The notes below the pieces were generated by a model, which ran no database searches, was not told the origin of the DNA, and saw only the letters and a program-made list of their open reading frames with translations. From positions 1-40,348 of the forward strand of contig CAIVVS010000228.1 in NCBI GenBank assembly GCA_903909415.1: 40,348 nt of DNA. The letters are read 5' to 3'. The stretch comes from an uncultured Pseudomonadota bacterium (GTDB lineage Bacteria > Pseudomonadota > Gammaproteobacteria > Burkholderiales > SG8-39). A program made the translations under genes and the position numbers. This document shows positions 31,691 through 40,250 of this stretch, piece after piece; position 1 is the stretch's first letter; every line of letters starts with the position of its first letter.

Positions 31691-32857
31691 ATGAAGCTCT
31701 GGGTAGTGGATGACGAGCCCGACGTCGCCGAGTCCGTGGTCGAGAGCCTGAAATTCCTCGGGCATACGGCATCCAGCGCGATCTCGGCACGGGAACTGAT
31801 CGCCGCGGCGCCCACGGCGGACGAATTGGTTGTCCTGGACTTGAACATGCCCGGGATGGACGGTCTCCAGGTATTGCGCGAACTGGCGGCCGTGGCGAGT
31901 TTCCCAGCCGTCGTGATGTGCAGCGGCATGGCCCCCCAACTCCTGACCGCGGCGCGCGACTTCGCCCGGATTAGCGGCTTCAGGCAGATTTCGTGGCTTA
32001 CGAAACCCGTCACTCTGGAGAACCTCAGCAGGGCGCTCCAGCAGGCTACCGAACCGGCTCCCGCGCCACGCACGGCTCGCCCAAGCACCGCGCCCCCCCA
32101 CGATGCCGCGTTCGCGCCGATCAGCGAGTTCGTGCCGTTTTTCCAGCCCAAGACCGATATCCGCTCAGGCCTCCTGAAGGGATTCGAGCTGCTCGTGAGG
32201 TGGAAGCCGGAAACCAGCATGGTGCTTGGCCCTGGCCAGTTCCTGCCAGCGCTGCGCACTGCCGGCCGCATGGCAGAACTGACGCACCACCTGATCGATG
32301 CCGGCCTGGACCTGCTGGCCGCGTGGCACCCCCACAACGGCGAGATCGGCTGCGCGTTCAACGTGGAGGCAGGATTGATCGATGGGGACATGCCGGACCG
32401 GCTCGACGAGGCCTGCGCCCGCCGCGGGGTTCCGAACGGGCTGGTCACCATCGAGGTCACCGAGGGCGAACTGTTGTCCAGCGCCCAGGCAGGCCTCGAG
32501 TCACTGACGCGCCTGCGGCTGCGCGGCTTTGACGTCTCCATGGACGACTTCGGGACGGGCTATTCATCGCTGTCGCGCCTGGCTAACTTTCCTTTCTCGG
32601 AGATCAAGCTGGACGTCGGCTTTGTCTCGCGCATCGGATCGGATCCGGCCACGGAGGCAATCATCGCCGAGTCCATCGAGCTCGCGCACAGGCTCGGGAT
32701 GCGGGTTTGCGCCGAAGGGGTTGAACAGCTCGCCCAGCTACACTGGTTGGCCGACCGTCATTGCGACCTCGCACAGGGATTCCTGCTTGGGATGCCGATG
32801 CCGGCAGACCACGCGACGGCCTTGAGCCGACAGCCGAACGCCCTGGTGCCAAGATGA
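31691..32857 (+). CDS. Response regulator with EAL c-di-GMP phosphodiesterase domain
   Basis: 388-residue protein. The receiver (1-120) has D7, D8, phospho-acceptor D50 in VVLDLNMPGMDG and K105 in LTKPV. The EAL domain (about 145-385) keeps the catalytic set: FELLVRW, TIEVTEGELL, MDDFGTGYSSL, EIKLD, AEGVEQL and QGFLLG, so hydrolysis of cyclic di-GMP is expected. The ATG at 31691 begins the receiver directly; ATGs at 31682 and further upstream are in frame, and no clear ribosome binding site decides between them. The stop overlaps the start of the next kinase (ATGA). The pair links a kinase signal to c-di-GMP level, relevant to surface life and secretion. Confidence 0.9.
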   Translation: MKLWVVDDEPDVAESVVESLKFLGHTASSAISARELIAAAPTADELVVLDLNMPGMDGLQVLRELAAVASFPAVVMCSGMAPQLLTAARDFARISGFRQISWLTKPVTLENLSRALQQATEPAPAPRTARPSTAPPHDAAFAPISEFVPFFQPKTDIRSGLLKGFELLVRWKPETSMVLGPGQFLPALRTAGRMAELTHHLIDAGLDLLAAWHPHNGEIGCAFNVEAGLIDGDMPDRLDEACARRGVPNGLVTIEVTEGELLSSAQAGLESLTRLRLRGFDVSMDDFGTGYSSLSRLANFPFSEIKLDVGFVSRIGSDPATEAIIAESIELAHRLGMRVCAEGVEQLAQLHWLADRHCDLAQGFLLGMPMPADHATALSRQPNALVPR

Positions 32858-34872
32858 CCCGGATGCCCGCCACCGCGGCGAGGCCGCGTGGCGCCGAGGC
32901 GTTGATCGTCGCCATGGCCCTGGCCTTGGCGCTTGCAGTCGGTACCGACATCTGGCTCGGCCGGGGTCAGGCCGAACGGCTGGCCGCAGAGCGTGGCCAG
33001 GCGGTGCTGCAGGGCGTCGGGGCGCGCATGGACGCGATGGCGTTCGACGCACGGCTCGTGACGGCCCGCTCGCTGGACGTGCTCCGCGCGAGGCAGGCGA
33101 ACGACCTCGCCGGCGCCGCCAACGCGCAGGCCGACGTGGACGCGCTGGTGAAATCCAGCGGGGCGATCCGCTCGCTGCTGGTCGTGGACCGCTCGGGCAC
33201 GGTAGTCGGTCCAGACGCCTCGAATGCCGCCCGGGCGGCGGATTCAATGCTGAACGCGTGGGTGCGGCAGCTGCGGAAACCGGCTCCGGTCTCGGAGCTA
33301 CAGATGCTCGGGGTCATTGGCCCCGGTAGCATCGGGGTCAGCGTCGCAATGGGCATGCGCGCCACGGGACCGGACGGGCAGTTCGCGGGCGCCTCGATCA
33401 CCATCCTCGATCCGCTGAGCGTCAGCAAGACCCTCAGGGGCATCGACATCCGGGACGGCGGAAACATTTCCATCCGGACCCTGTCCGGACAGGTCGTGTT
33501 CCACTGGCCCACGCCGGGAAGTTATGTCGGCGGAGGCGCCAGATCCGATGAATTGCTCCGCCATGCGATGCAGAACCCGGGCGGCGGCGTGATTTGGCAC
33601 ACCGACGGCGCCACCAATGAACGCTATCTCAGCGTGTTCCGGCTGGACCAGCAGCGCGACCTGCTCGTGTCCGCGAACTTCCCGGAGAGGTCGGTATTCG
33701 GCGACTGGTCGATCCGCACCGCCTGGGAGAGCGCCGTGCTGGCCCTGGTGCTGTTACTCGCGGCGACCGCCGTCGTGGCCTGCCGCCGCTCAAGGAGCAT
33801 CCAAGCCGAAGGGCTCGTCCTGCGCGAAACGATCGCTTCCATGCGATGCGCACTGCTCCGCTGGGACCGGGACGGCAGGCTGCTGGTTGCGTCCCCGTCC
33901 GCCGCATCGATGCTGGGCCTGGCGCCCGTCCGGTTCGAGCCCGGGGCCACACGCGCGGCACTGGTCCGCGACCTGTCGTCCCGCCGCATGGAGGCGCCCT
34001 GGACCGCGAACCCCAGCCTTGCACTCGAGGGCCTTTACTGGACCCTGGACGGCCGAACGGTCAGGATCGAGGAATCGTACGTGTCGGACCTCGGGGCCGT
34101 GGCCTGCATTGCCGACGTCACCGCGCTGTTGCGCGAGGAGGAATTCAAGCGACTCGGGGCCCGCCAGGACGCCATGGCGCACCTGGCGGGCAAGCTCGGG
34201 CACGACTTCAACAACGTCCTGACGATCGTGCTCGGGCACCTCGACATCCTGACGCGAACCCTGCCGGAAGGCAGCCGTCCCGCGACGCTCGCGGCAACTG
34301 CCCTGGCCGGCGCACGGCGGGGCACCGAAATGGTCAACCGGGTCATGGGATTCGCAGTGACGACGCCCGCAAGCCACCCGCCGGCCCGGCTGGCCGGGTT
34401 GCTGTCATCAGCAATCCAGCAGGCCGCCACCGGACTTGGCGGGGATGTCACCCTCGAGCTCGAACCGGGGGATACGGGTATCGAGGCGCACTGCGACGAG
34501 GGCGAGTTCCAGGAGGCGGTGCTGAACCTCCTGCTGAATGCACGCGATTCGATGCATGGCCACGGACGGATCGGCGTGCGGCTGGTCGAGGAAGGGCTTG
34601 ACGATCGCCTACTGACTACCAGCGGCATCATGCTGGCTCCCGGCCGCTATGCCCGCATCGACGTGATCGACTCGGGCGAAGGAATCGGCGAAGACGCGCT
34701 GCACCGCCTGTTCGAGCCGTTCTACACCACTCGACCGAAAGGATCTGGCGCCGGACTGGGACTGGCCACGGTGTTCGGCTTCTGCAGGCGCCACCGCGGC
34801 GCCGTCCACGTGGCGTCGGTGCCAGGATCAGGGACGAAATTCTCCCTGTACCTGCCTTTCGCCACGCACTAG
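32854..34872 (+). CDS. Cache/PAS sensor histidine kinase
   Basis: 672-residue kinase: membrane helix near 13-33, a periplasmic Cache-like region (about 35-285) ending before LVSANFPERSVFGDWS, a second helix near 292-312, a PAS-like segment (about 320-430), a HisKA-type region with LGHDFNNVLTIVLGHLD (His450) and an HATPase domain with NLLLNARDSM, DSGEGI and GSGAGLGLATV. The H-D-F-N-N H box is that of kinases that usually phosphorylate a separate receiver. It overlaps the receiver-EAL gene by four bases and is presumably its kinase. It ends convergently 64 bp from the HTH-receiver gene. Confidence 0.93.
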   Translation: MTRMPATAARPRGAEALIVAMALALALAVGTDIWLGRGQAERLAAERGQAVLQGVGARMDAMAFDARLVTARSLDVLRARQANDLAGAANAQADVDALVKSSGAIRSLLVVDRSGTVVGPDASNAARAADSMLNAWVRQLRKPAPVSELQMLGVIGPGSIGVSVAMGMRATGPDGQFAGASITILDPLSVSKTLRGIDIRDGGNISIRTLSGQVVFHWPTPGSYVGGGARSDELLRHAMQNPGGGVIWHTDGATNERYLSVFRLDQQRDLLVSANFPERSVFGDWSIRTAWESAVLALVLLLAATAVVACRRSRSIQAEGLVLRETIASMRCALLRWDRDGRLLVASPSAASMLGLAPVRFEPGATRAALVRDLSSRRMEAPWTANPSLALEGLYWTLDGRTVRIEESYVSDLGAVACIADVTALLREEEFKRLGARQDAMAHLAGKLGHDFNNVLTIVLGHLDILTRTLPEGSRPATLAATALAGARRGTEMVNRVMGFAVTTPASHPPARLAGLLSSAIQQAATGLGGDVTLELEPGDTGIEAHCDEGEFQEAVLNLLLNARDSMHGHGRIGVRLVEEGLDDRLLTTSGIMLAPGRYARIDVIDSGEGIGEDALHRLFEPFYTTRPKGSGAGLGLATVFGFCRRHRGAVHVASVPGSGTKFSLYLPFATH

Positions 34873-34936
34873 CCGCCTGGGCAGACCCGCCAACCGGCCC
34901 TGCGCCTCCCGGCGCGCGCGCACTCCCCCGGGGGGC

Positions 34937-35572
34937 CTAGAACGGGTCCCGGTTCGCCTTGGCCGTTGCGATCGCTTTTCGCAGCTGGTGCTCGGTGACC
35001 GGCTTCCTGAGCACCAAGGCATGCGCCGGAAGGCGCGTGTTGCTCGCGAGCTCGATTTCCGAGATGCCGGTCACCACGACCAGCCCGACTGACCGGGCCT
35101 TGCCACGGTCCGACAGGAGGGCATCCATCAGGTCAAAACCACTCAGCGGCGACATCCGGAGGTCGGTCACGATGACGTCGGGTCGCTCCTTGGCGATGCG
35201 CAGAAGCGCATGCATGGCATCGGTGGCCACGGAGACCTCCAGCGCGCCTGTCGCGTCATCGGCGTTCGTTGCCAGCGCGAGCTCGTACCACCGGGCCAGC
35301 GCCGGGTCATCTTCAACCACCAGAACCGAAGTGCCCATGCGCGCGCCGCGCTCCGCCAGCGCCCGCTCAAGCGCGGGCAACGGGATGCGACGGTGCCCGC
35401 CGGACGTCCGTGTCGCGGCAAAGTGTCCTTCATCGGTCCAGATCTGCACCGTCTTGGCGGAGACCCCGAGCATGCGCGCCGCCTGCTCGGTGGTGACGAA
35501 GTGCCCCTCCTCCCCCGTCACGACCGTCGTCCCGGACCTCGCGCGGCGCCCGGGTGGTTTAGGGTCGCTCAA
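34937..35572 (-). CDS. MerR/excisionase-type HTH fused to a C-terminal receiver domain
   Basis: 211-residue regulator with an unusual order. Residues about 25-70 are a MerR/excisionase-like winged HTH (FVTTEQAARMLGVSAKTVQI, then TSGGHRRIP), and residues 80-205 a receiver with EDD at 87-89, phospho-acceptor D137 in VIVTDLRMSP, T168 and K190 in LRKPV. Standard regulators place the receiver first. A TTG start at 35572 is taken because it overlaps the upstream stop (TTGA) and has AAGGA 9 nt before it; a GTG at 35521 is an alternative. It is in an operon with a small membrane protein behind a sigma-54 type promoter, next to and divergent from the type II secretion genes. Confidence 0.85.
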   Translation of the reverse strand: MSDPKPPGRRARSGTTVVTGEEGHFVTTEQAARMLGVSAKTVQIWTDEGHFAATRTSGGHRRIPLPALERALAERGARMGTSVLVVEDDPALARWYELALATNADDATGALEVSVATDAMHALLRIAKERPDVIVTDLRMSPLSGFDLMDALLSDRGKARSVGLVVVTGISEIELASNTRLPAHALVLRKPVTEHQLRKAIATAKANRDPF

Positions 35573-35838
35573 CGCGCGGATTCCTTTCCTGCACCGGTCG
35601 GAGGCAGCGCTTCGACCTTGACTGCCAGCGATGCATGCACTGCCTCCTGCCGCTCGGCCATCGCCGCGGCCACGTCATGAAGCTCACGCCCGGCGAACAC
35701 GGCGACCACGAGCGTGATCACGTAGATCGCCAAGCCACCGTGCCAGCCCGACACGAGGGAGCCATGGGCGCCGCCGGAGACGCGCGACGCGGAAGCCGAC
35801 TCGGTATCGCGGGACCGGCTGCTGGAGAATTCATTCAT
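35569..35838 (-). CDS. Small single-pass membrane protein
   Basis: 89-residue protein with a Ser-rich N-terminus, one membrane helix near 36-52 (LAIYVITLVVAVFAG) and a short charged, probably coiled, periplasmic segment (RELHDVAAAMAERQEAV). No known family is recognised. Its stop overlaps the start of the HTH-receiver gene, so the two are co-translated. A sigma-54 type promoter lies 37 nt upstream of the ATG. It could be a membrane partner of that regulator or of the adjacent secretion system; inferred from position. Confidence 0.7.
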   Translation of the reverse strand: MNEFSSSRSRDTESASASRVSGGAHGSLVSGWHGGLAIYVITLVVAVFAGRELHDVAAAMAERQEAVHASLAVKVEALPPTGAGKESAR

Positions 35839-35874
35839 TTTTGACTTTCGTATTTATTTCTTATACCACTTTAT

Positions 35875-35889
35875 GCATATTCCGTGCCA
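35875..35889 (-). promoter_or_regulatory. Sigma-54 -24/-12 promoter of the small membrane protein/HTH-receiver operon
   Basis: Minus strand TGGCACG-GAAT-ATGCA, a perfect -24 box (35889-35884) with exact GG-N10-GC spacing and one mismatch in the -12 box (ATGC for TTGC, 35878-35875). The ATG is 37 nt beyond. Confidence 0.68.
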
Positions 35890-35992
35890 TACCCTGCCCG
35901 CGCGCCCTACTTCCGTGATGGCATCCAGGACAGAGCGGGAAGACGGAAGGCGCTCCCTCAGCTTGACAGATAGTGCAGATTTGAAACATTGG

Positions 35993-36008
35993 TGTCGATT
36001 AATCGTCA
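35993..36008. promoter_or_regulatory. Site related to the TGTCG-N6-CGACA palindrome
   Basis: TGTCGATTAATCGTCA, with a perfect inner palindrome CGATTAATCG, lies 104-119 bp upstream of the -24 box at 35889. Only one copy is evident. It is also about 135 bp before the gspG start. The rest of the 305-bp gap 35839-36143 is AT-rich with no gene. Confidence 0.45.
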
Positions 36009-36143
36009 ACCGTCGGTGCACTTTATCCCAGATACCTGAGCACCGTTCGCAGCGACCCACGAATACAACATTTTTTACTTTATACCTTTCATTTAATGCG
36101 GCACTTCGTGTAATATCATTTTTTCCGTATTTGAGGCTATCTC

Positions 36144-36575
36144 ATGGATACCACCAAGGGCAAGTCCCCATTGAAGCAGCACGGATTCACACTGCTCGAG
36201 CTGCTGGTAGTCATGGCCATCATTGGCCTGCTCGCCGGCTATGTGGGACCGAAATACTTCTCGCAGATCGGCAAGTCCGAGGCGAAGGCCGCCAAGGCGC
36301 AGATGGATGCGCTGGAGAAGGCGCTGGACCAGTACCGGCTGGACACCGGCCACTACCCCACGCAGGAACAGGGACTGGCCGCGCTGGTGAAGCGCCCGCC
36401 CACCGAAGCGCGCTGGGACGGCCCCTACCTCAAAAAGGACGTGCCCATGGACCCGTGGGGCCGCGCCTACCAGTACAAGATTCCCGGCGAACGGGGCGAC
36501 TTCGAGCTATTGTCGTTGGGCAAGGACGGCGTGCCCGGCGGCACCGGCGACGCAGCCGACCTGCGCAATAACTGA
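36144..36575 (+). CDS. gspG: Type II secretion major pseudopilin GspG
   Basis: 143-residue major pseudopilin that builds the periplasmic pseudopilus of the type II secretion system. The prepilin peptidase site is KQHG^FTLLELLVVMAIIGLL with the conserved Glu at mature position 5 (Glu19). The C-terminal region has the GspG marks YPTQEQGLAALV, WDGPYLKKDVPMDPWGRAY and a short closing loop rich in Gly and Asp that binds calcium in characterised homologues. GAGG lies 8 nt before the ATG. First gene of an operon with gspF and gspE; in canonical systems G follows E and F, so the order is unusual. Confidence 0.95.
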   Translation: MDTTKGKSPLKQHGFTLLELLVVMAIIGLLAGYVGPKYFSQIGKSEAKAAKAQMDALEKALDQYRLDTGHYPTQEQGLAALVKRPPTEARWDGPYLKKDVPMDPWGRAYQYKIPGERGDFELLSLGKDGVPGGTGDAADLRNN

Positions 36576-36599
36576 TCGCTGACGGGGCGGAGTCCGGCT

Positions 36600-37793
36600 G
36601 TGCTGTACGAAATCAAGGCCCTGGGAGGAGACGGCCGCGTGGTGGTGCTGCGCGTGGACGCCGCACGCGAGGCCGACGCGCGCCACGAGGTGCAGCTGCA
36701 GGGCCTGTCGGTGTTCCAGCTGCGCGCGCTGCGCGGCGCGGGCGGCCTGGGCGCGCGCCGCGGCCGCCCGTCCATCGACGTGACCGGGTTCGCGCACGAA
36801 CTGCTCACGCTGCTGCGCGCCGGCCTGACGCTGGTCAGCGCGCTGGAGGCGGTCGCCGAGAAGGAAGGCAACGCCCAGGCGCGCGCGACGGTCGAGGGCC
36901 TGTTGCAGCGGCTGCGCCGCGGATCGCGCTTCTCCGAGGCGCTGTCGGCGTCGGAGGCGCAGTTCCCCGAGATCTTCATCGCCGGCGTGGTGGCGAGCGA
37001 GCGCAGCGGCAGCCTGGACGAGTCGCTCGAGCGCTACATCAGCTACGCCGGCCAGCTGGACGTGGCGCGCAAGAAGATCGTCGCCGCGCTGATCTACCCT
37101 TGCCTGCTGGTGGCGGTGGGCCTGCTGGTGACGCTGTTCCTCATGCTGTACGTGGTGCCCAAGTTCGCCGCCGTGTACCGCGAGTCCGGCAGCGACATTC
37201 CCTGGGCCTCGGCGCTGCTGCTGGACATGGGCCGCGTGATCGGCGGCCACCCCGAGGCGATGCTCTCCGGCCTGGCCGCGCTGGCTGCGGTGTCGGCTGC
37301 GGTGTTCAGCCGGCCCGCGGTGCGCGCCGCGCTGGGCGAGGCAGCGCGCCAGCTGCCGCTGGTCGGCCCGCGCCTGCACGTCTACGAGCTGGCGCGGCTG
37401 TACCGCACGCTGTCGATGCTCCTGCGCAGCGGCACGCCGGCGGTCAAGGCCTTCGCGATGGCCTCGCGCATGCTGAGCCGGCCGATGCAGGCGCGCCTGG
37501 CGCGGACCTCGGCGCTGGTGTCGCAGGGCCAGCCGATCTCGCATGCGCTGGAAACCACCGGGCTGACCACGCCGGTGGGGGTGCGCATGCTGCGCGTGGG
37601 CGAGCGCGGCGGCGGCATGGCCGACATGCTCGGGCGCATCGCCGACTACCACGACGAGGACATCGCGCGCTGGGTGGACTGGGTGACGCGCCTGTTCGAG
37701 CCGCTGATGATGGCGGTGCTGGGCATCGTGATCGGCGCGATCGTGATCCTGCTGTACATGCCGATATTCGACCTGGCCGGGAGCGTGAAATGA
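36600..37793 (+). CDS. gspF: Type II secretion inner-membrane platform protein GspF
   Basis: 397-residue polytopic platform protein with two cytoplasmic T2SSF repeats (the first around FAHELLTLLRAGLTLVSALE, the second around LYRTLSMLLRSGTPAVKAF) and three membrane segments (near 168-190, 220-240 and 370-392). It couples the GspE ATPase to pseudopilus assembly. The start is a GTG at 36600 with GGAG 8 nt upstream; the stop overlaps the ATG of gspE. The N-terminal 50 residues match GspF/PilC cytoplasmic starts (YEIKALGGDGRVV). Confidence 0.94.
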   Translation: MLYEIKALGGDGRVVVLRVDAAREADARHEVQLQGLSVFQLRALRGAGGLGARRGRPSIDVTGFAHELLTLLRAGLTLVSALEAVAEKEGNAQARATVEGLLQRLRRGSRFSEALSASEAQFPEIFIAGVVASERSGSLDESLERYISYAGQLDVARKKIVAALIYPCLLVAVGLLVTLFLMLYVVPKFAAVYRESGSDIPWASALLLDMGRVIGGHPEAMLSGLAALAAVSAAVFSRPAVRAALGEAARQLPLVGPRLHVYELARLYRTLSMLLRSGTPAVKAFAMASRMLSRPMQARLARTSALVSQGQPISHALETTGLTTPVGVRMLRVGERGGGMADMLGRIADYHDEDIARWVDWVTRLFEPLMMAVLGIVIGAIVILLYMPIFDLAGSVK

Positions 37794-39466
37794 ATGCAGC
37801 TTCGGCCATCCCGGCGCTGGACGTAGCCGCGGCGCGCGCCATGGCGCGCGAGGAATCGCGCCCGCTGATGCAGGTGCTGGAGGAGCGCTCCGGCCTGTCG
37901 CCGCGCGACTTCACCGCCGCGCTGGCGGCGAGCTTCGGCCTGCCCAGCCTCGCGCCGGCGGAACTCGAGGGCGCCGAGCCGGACTTCAGCGCCCTGTCCT
38001 TCGCCGAGGCCTCGCGCCGGCGCTGCGTGCTGGCGACCACCGCCGCGCAGGGCGCGGTGGCGCTGGTGTGCGACCCGTTCGACGCCGACCTGCGCGAGTG
38101 GGCGCGCTTCGCGCTGCCGGGACGCGCGCCCTTCGTGCTGGTGCACCCGGCGGACCTGGCCGCCTACCTGTCGCGCCACGAGGACGCGGTCAGCGCCATG
38201 GCGGGCGAGCTGGACGCCACCGGCGAGGACGTCGCCGCCTCGGAGAACATCGAGGACCTGTCGCTCAGCGCGATCAGCGCGGACTCCAGCCCCGTGGTGC
38301 GGCTGGTGAACTCGACGCTGTACGACGCGCTGAAGTCGGCCGCGAGCGACATCCACCTGGAGTCCGAGCAGGCCGGGCTGATGATCAAGTACCGCGTGGA
38401 CGGGGTGCTGGTGAAGGTCGGCCAGGTGCCGGGCCACGCGCTCGCGCAGCAGGTGATCTCGCGCATCAAGGTGCTGTCCGAACTGGACATCTCCGAGACG
38501 CGCGTGCCGCAGGACGGGCGCTTCAAGGTGTCGGTGCGCGGCCGCCCGGTGGACCTGCGCGTGTCGGTGATGCCCAGCATCTTCGGCGAGGACGCCGTGA
38601 TGCGGATACTGGACAAGCAGACCCTGGCCGAGGAGGCGCACGACCTGCGCCTGGAGGTGCTGGGCCTGGACCCGGATGCGATCCGCCAGATCCGCAAGCT
38701 CTCCAACGAGCCCTACGGCATGGTGCTGGTGACCGGCCCGACCGGCAGCGGCAAGACCACCACGCTGTACGCGGCGCTCACCGAGATCAACCACGGCTAC
38801 GACAAGATCATCACCATCGAGGACCCGGTCGAGTACCAGCTCAACGGCGTGCTGCAGATCCCGGTCAACGAGCGCAAGGGCCTGACCTTCGCGCGCGGCC
38901 TTCGCTCCATCCTGCGCCACGACCCGGACAAGATCCTGGTGGGCGAGATACGCGACCCCGAGACCGCGCAGATCGCGGTGCAGTCCGCCCTCACGGGCCA
39001 CCTGGTGTTCACCTCGGTGCACGCCAACAGCGCCTTCGACGTGATCGGCCGCTTCAAGCACATGGGCGTGGACCCCTACAGTTTCGTGTCCGCGCTCAAC
39101 GGCATCATCGCGCAGCGCCTGGTGCGGATCAACTGCCCGGACTGCAGGCACGAGGCCCATCCCGACGCCGCGCTGCTGGCCGACTCCGGGATCGCACCCG
39201 AGGAGGCAGCCGGCTACCGCTTCATGGCCGGTTCCGGGTGCGGCACCTGCCGGGGCACCGGCTTCAAGGGCCGCAAGGCGATCGCCGAGTTCCTGGTGCT
39301 GGACGACGAGCTGCGCGAGCTGATCGTCGCCAACGCGCCGATACGCCAGATCAAGGACGCCGCGCGCAAGCGCGGCACGCGCCTGTTGCGCGAGGCCGCC
39401 ATGGACCTGGTGCGCCTGGGGGAGACGACATTGCAGGAGATCAATCGTGTTACGTTTGTTTCGTGA
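37790..39466 (+). CDS. gspE: Type II secretion ATPase GspE
   Basis: 558-residue secretion ATPase that powers pseudopilus assembly at the inner membrane. An N-terminal GspE/PilB domain (1-150) is followed by the catalytic core with Walker A GPTGSGKTTT (near 315-325), the Asp box IEDPVE, Walker B ILVGEIRDPETA, the His box LTGHLVFTSVHAN, and a zinc-binding pair CPDC and CGTC near the end (about 448 and 484). All motifs are intact. The ATG at 37790 overlaps the gspF stop. The C-terminus overlaps the start of the next gene by 20 bp. Confidence 0.95.
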   Translation: MNAASAIPALDVAAARAMAREESRPLMQVLEERSGLSPRDFTAALAASFGLPSLAPAELEGAEPDFSALSFAEASRRRCVLATTAAQGAVALVCDPFDADLREWARFALPGRAPFVLVHPADLAAYLSRHEDAVSAMAGELDATGEDVAASENIEDLSLSAISADSSPVVRLVNSTLYDALKSAASDIHLESEQAGLMIKYRVDGVLVKVGQVPGHALAQQVISRIKVLSELDISETRVPQDGRFKVSVRGRPVDLRVSVMPSIFGEDAVMRILDKQTLAEEAHDLRLEVLGLDPDAIRQIRKLSNEPYGMVLVTGPTGSGKTTTLYAALTEINHGYDKIITIEDPVEYQLNGVLQIPVNERKGLTFARGLRSILRHDPDKILVGEIRDPETAQIAVQSALTGHLVFTSVHANSAFDVIGRFKHMGVDPYSFVSALNGIIAQRLVRINCPDCRHEAHPDAALLADSGIAPEEAAGYRFMAGSGCGTCRGTGFKGRKAIAEFLVLDDELRELIVANAPIRQIKDAARKRGTRLLREAAMDLVRLGETTLQEINRVTFVS

Positions 39467-40250
39467 TTCGGTGACCGTGGCCATGTACCCGGACAGGGTG
39501 CTGCTGGCGCGCGTTCGCCGCGGCCGCAGCCCGCAGGTCACGGCGCGCCACGCCGAGCCGGCCGACGGCAGCGGCCCGGAGGCGGCGGTGGCCGCACTGG
39601 AGTCCGCGCTGGCGCAGCCGCAATGGCGCGACACCCGCGCCACCGTTCTGGTGTCCAACGCGCTGGTGCGCTACTGCATGGTGCCGGCGAGCGAGCAGGT
39701 GGTGGGCCTGGCCGAGGAGGCGGCGCTCGCACAGCACCGCGTGCGCCAGACGCACGGCGCCGGATCGTCGGACTGGGCGCTGCGCATGGCCGGCCCGCTG
39801 CTGGACGGCGACCAGCCGGCCGCCGCGCTGGACGCGGTGCTGCTGGAACGCATCACCGGCGCGCTGGCCGGCGCCCGGATGCGCGTGGCTGGCGTGCGTC
39901 CCTTCTTCATGCACGCCTACAACCGCTGCCGCGACCGGATGGCCGGGGGCGAGTTCTGGTTCGCCAACGCGGAACCGGGCGCGCTGGCACTGGCCCGCAT
40001 CAGCGGGGGACGTTGGCAGGGACTGGGCGTTCAGGCCATTTCCGGCGATCTCGGGAGCTGCCTGGCGCGCTGCCTGCGAGAGGGCGAGATGATGAGCAGC
40101 GCGGCCAAGGGTGCGGCCGCAGTGTACCTGTACGCGCCCGGCATGGCGTGCCCGCGGGACGCCACCGTCGCAGGCATGCCGCTGGCGGACCTGACGGACG
40201 CTCCCGCCGGCAGCGCGGCGGACGCGCTCGCCGCGGTGCTGGGCACATGA
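39447..40250 (+). CDS. PilM/GspL-like cytoplasmic protein
   Basis: 267-residue protein beginning at a GTG with AGGAG 6 nt upstream, inside the end of gspE. It resembles the actin-like cytoplasmic domain of GspL or PilM in general layout (MYPDRVLLARVRRG strand start, VLVSNALVRYCMVP near 67-80), but conservation is low. There is no membrane helix, so if it is the GspL equivalent the membrane and periplasmic parts must be in the next gene, as with PilM and PilN of type IV pili. It would link GspE to the inner-membrane platform. Assignment rests partly on operon position. Confidence 0.7.
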   Translation: MLRLFRDSVTVAMYPDRVLLARVRRGRSPQVTARHAEPADGSGPEAAVAALESALAQPQWRDTRATVLVSNALVRYCMVPASEQVVGLAEEAALAQHRVRQTHGAGSSDWALRMAGPLLDGDQPAAALDAVLLERITGALAGARMRVAGVRPFFMHAYNRCRDRMAGGEFWFANAEPGALALARISGGRWQGLGVQAISGDLGSCLARCLREGEMMSSAAKGAAAVYLYAPGMACPRDATVAGMPLADLTDAPAGSAADALAAVLGT

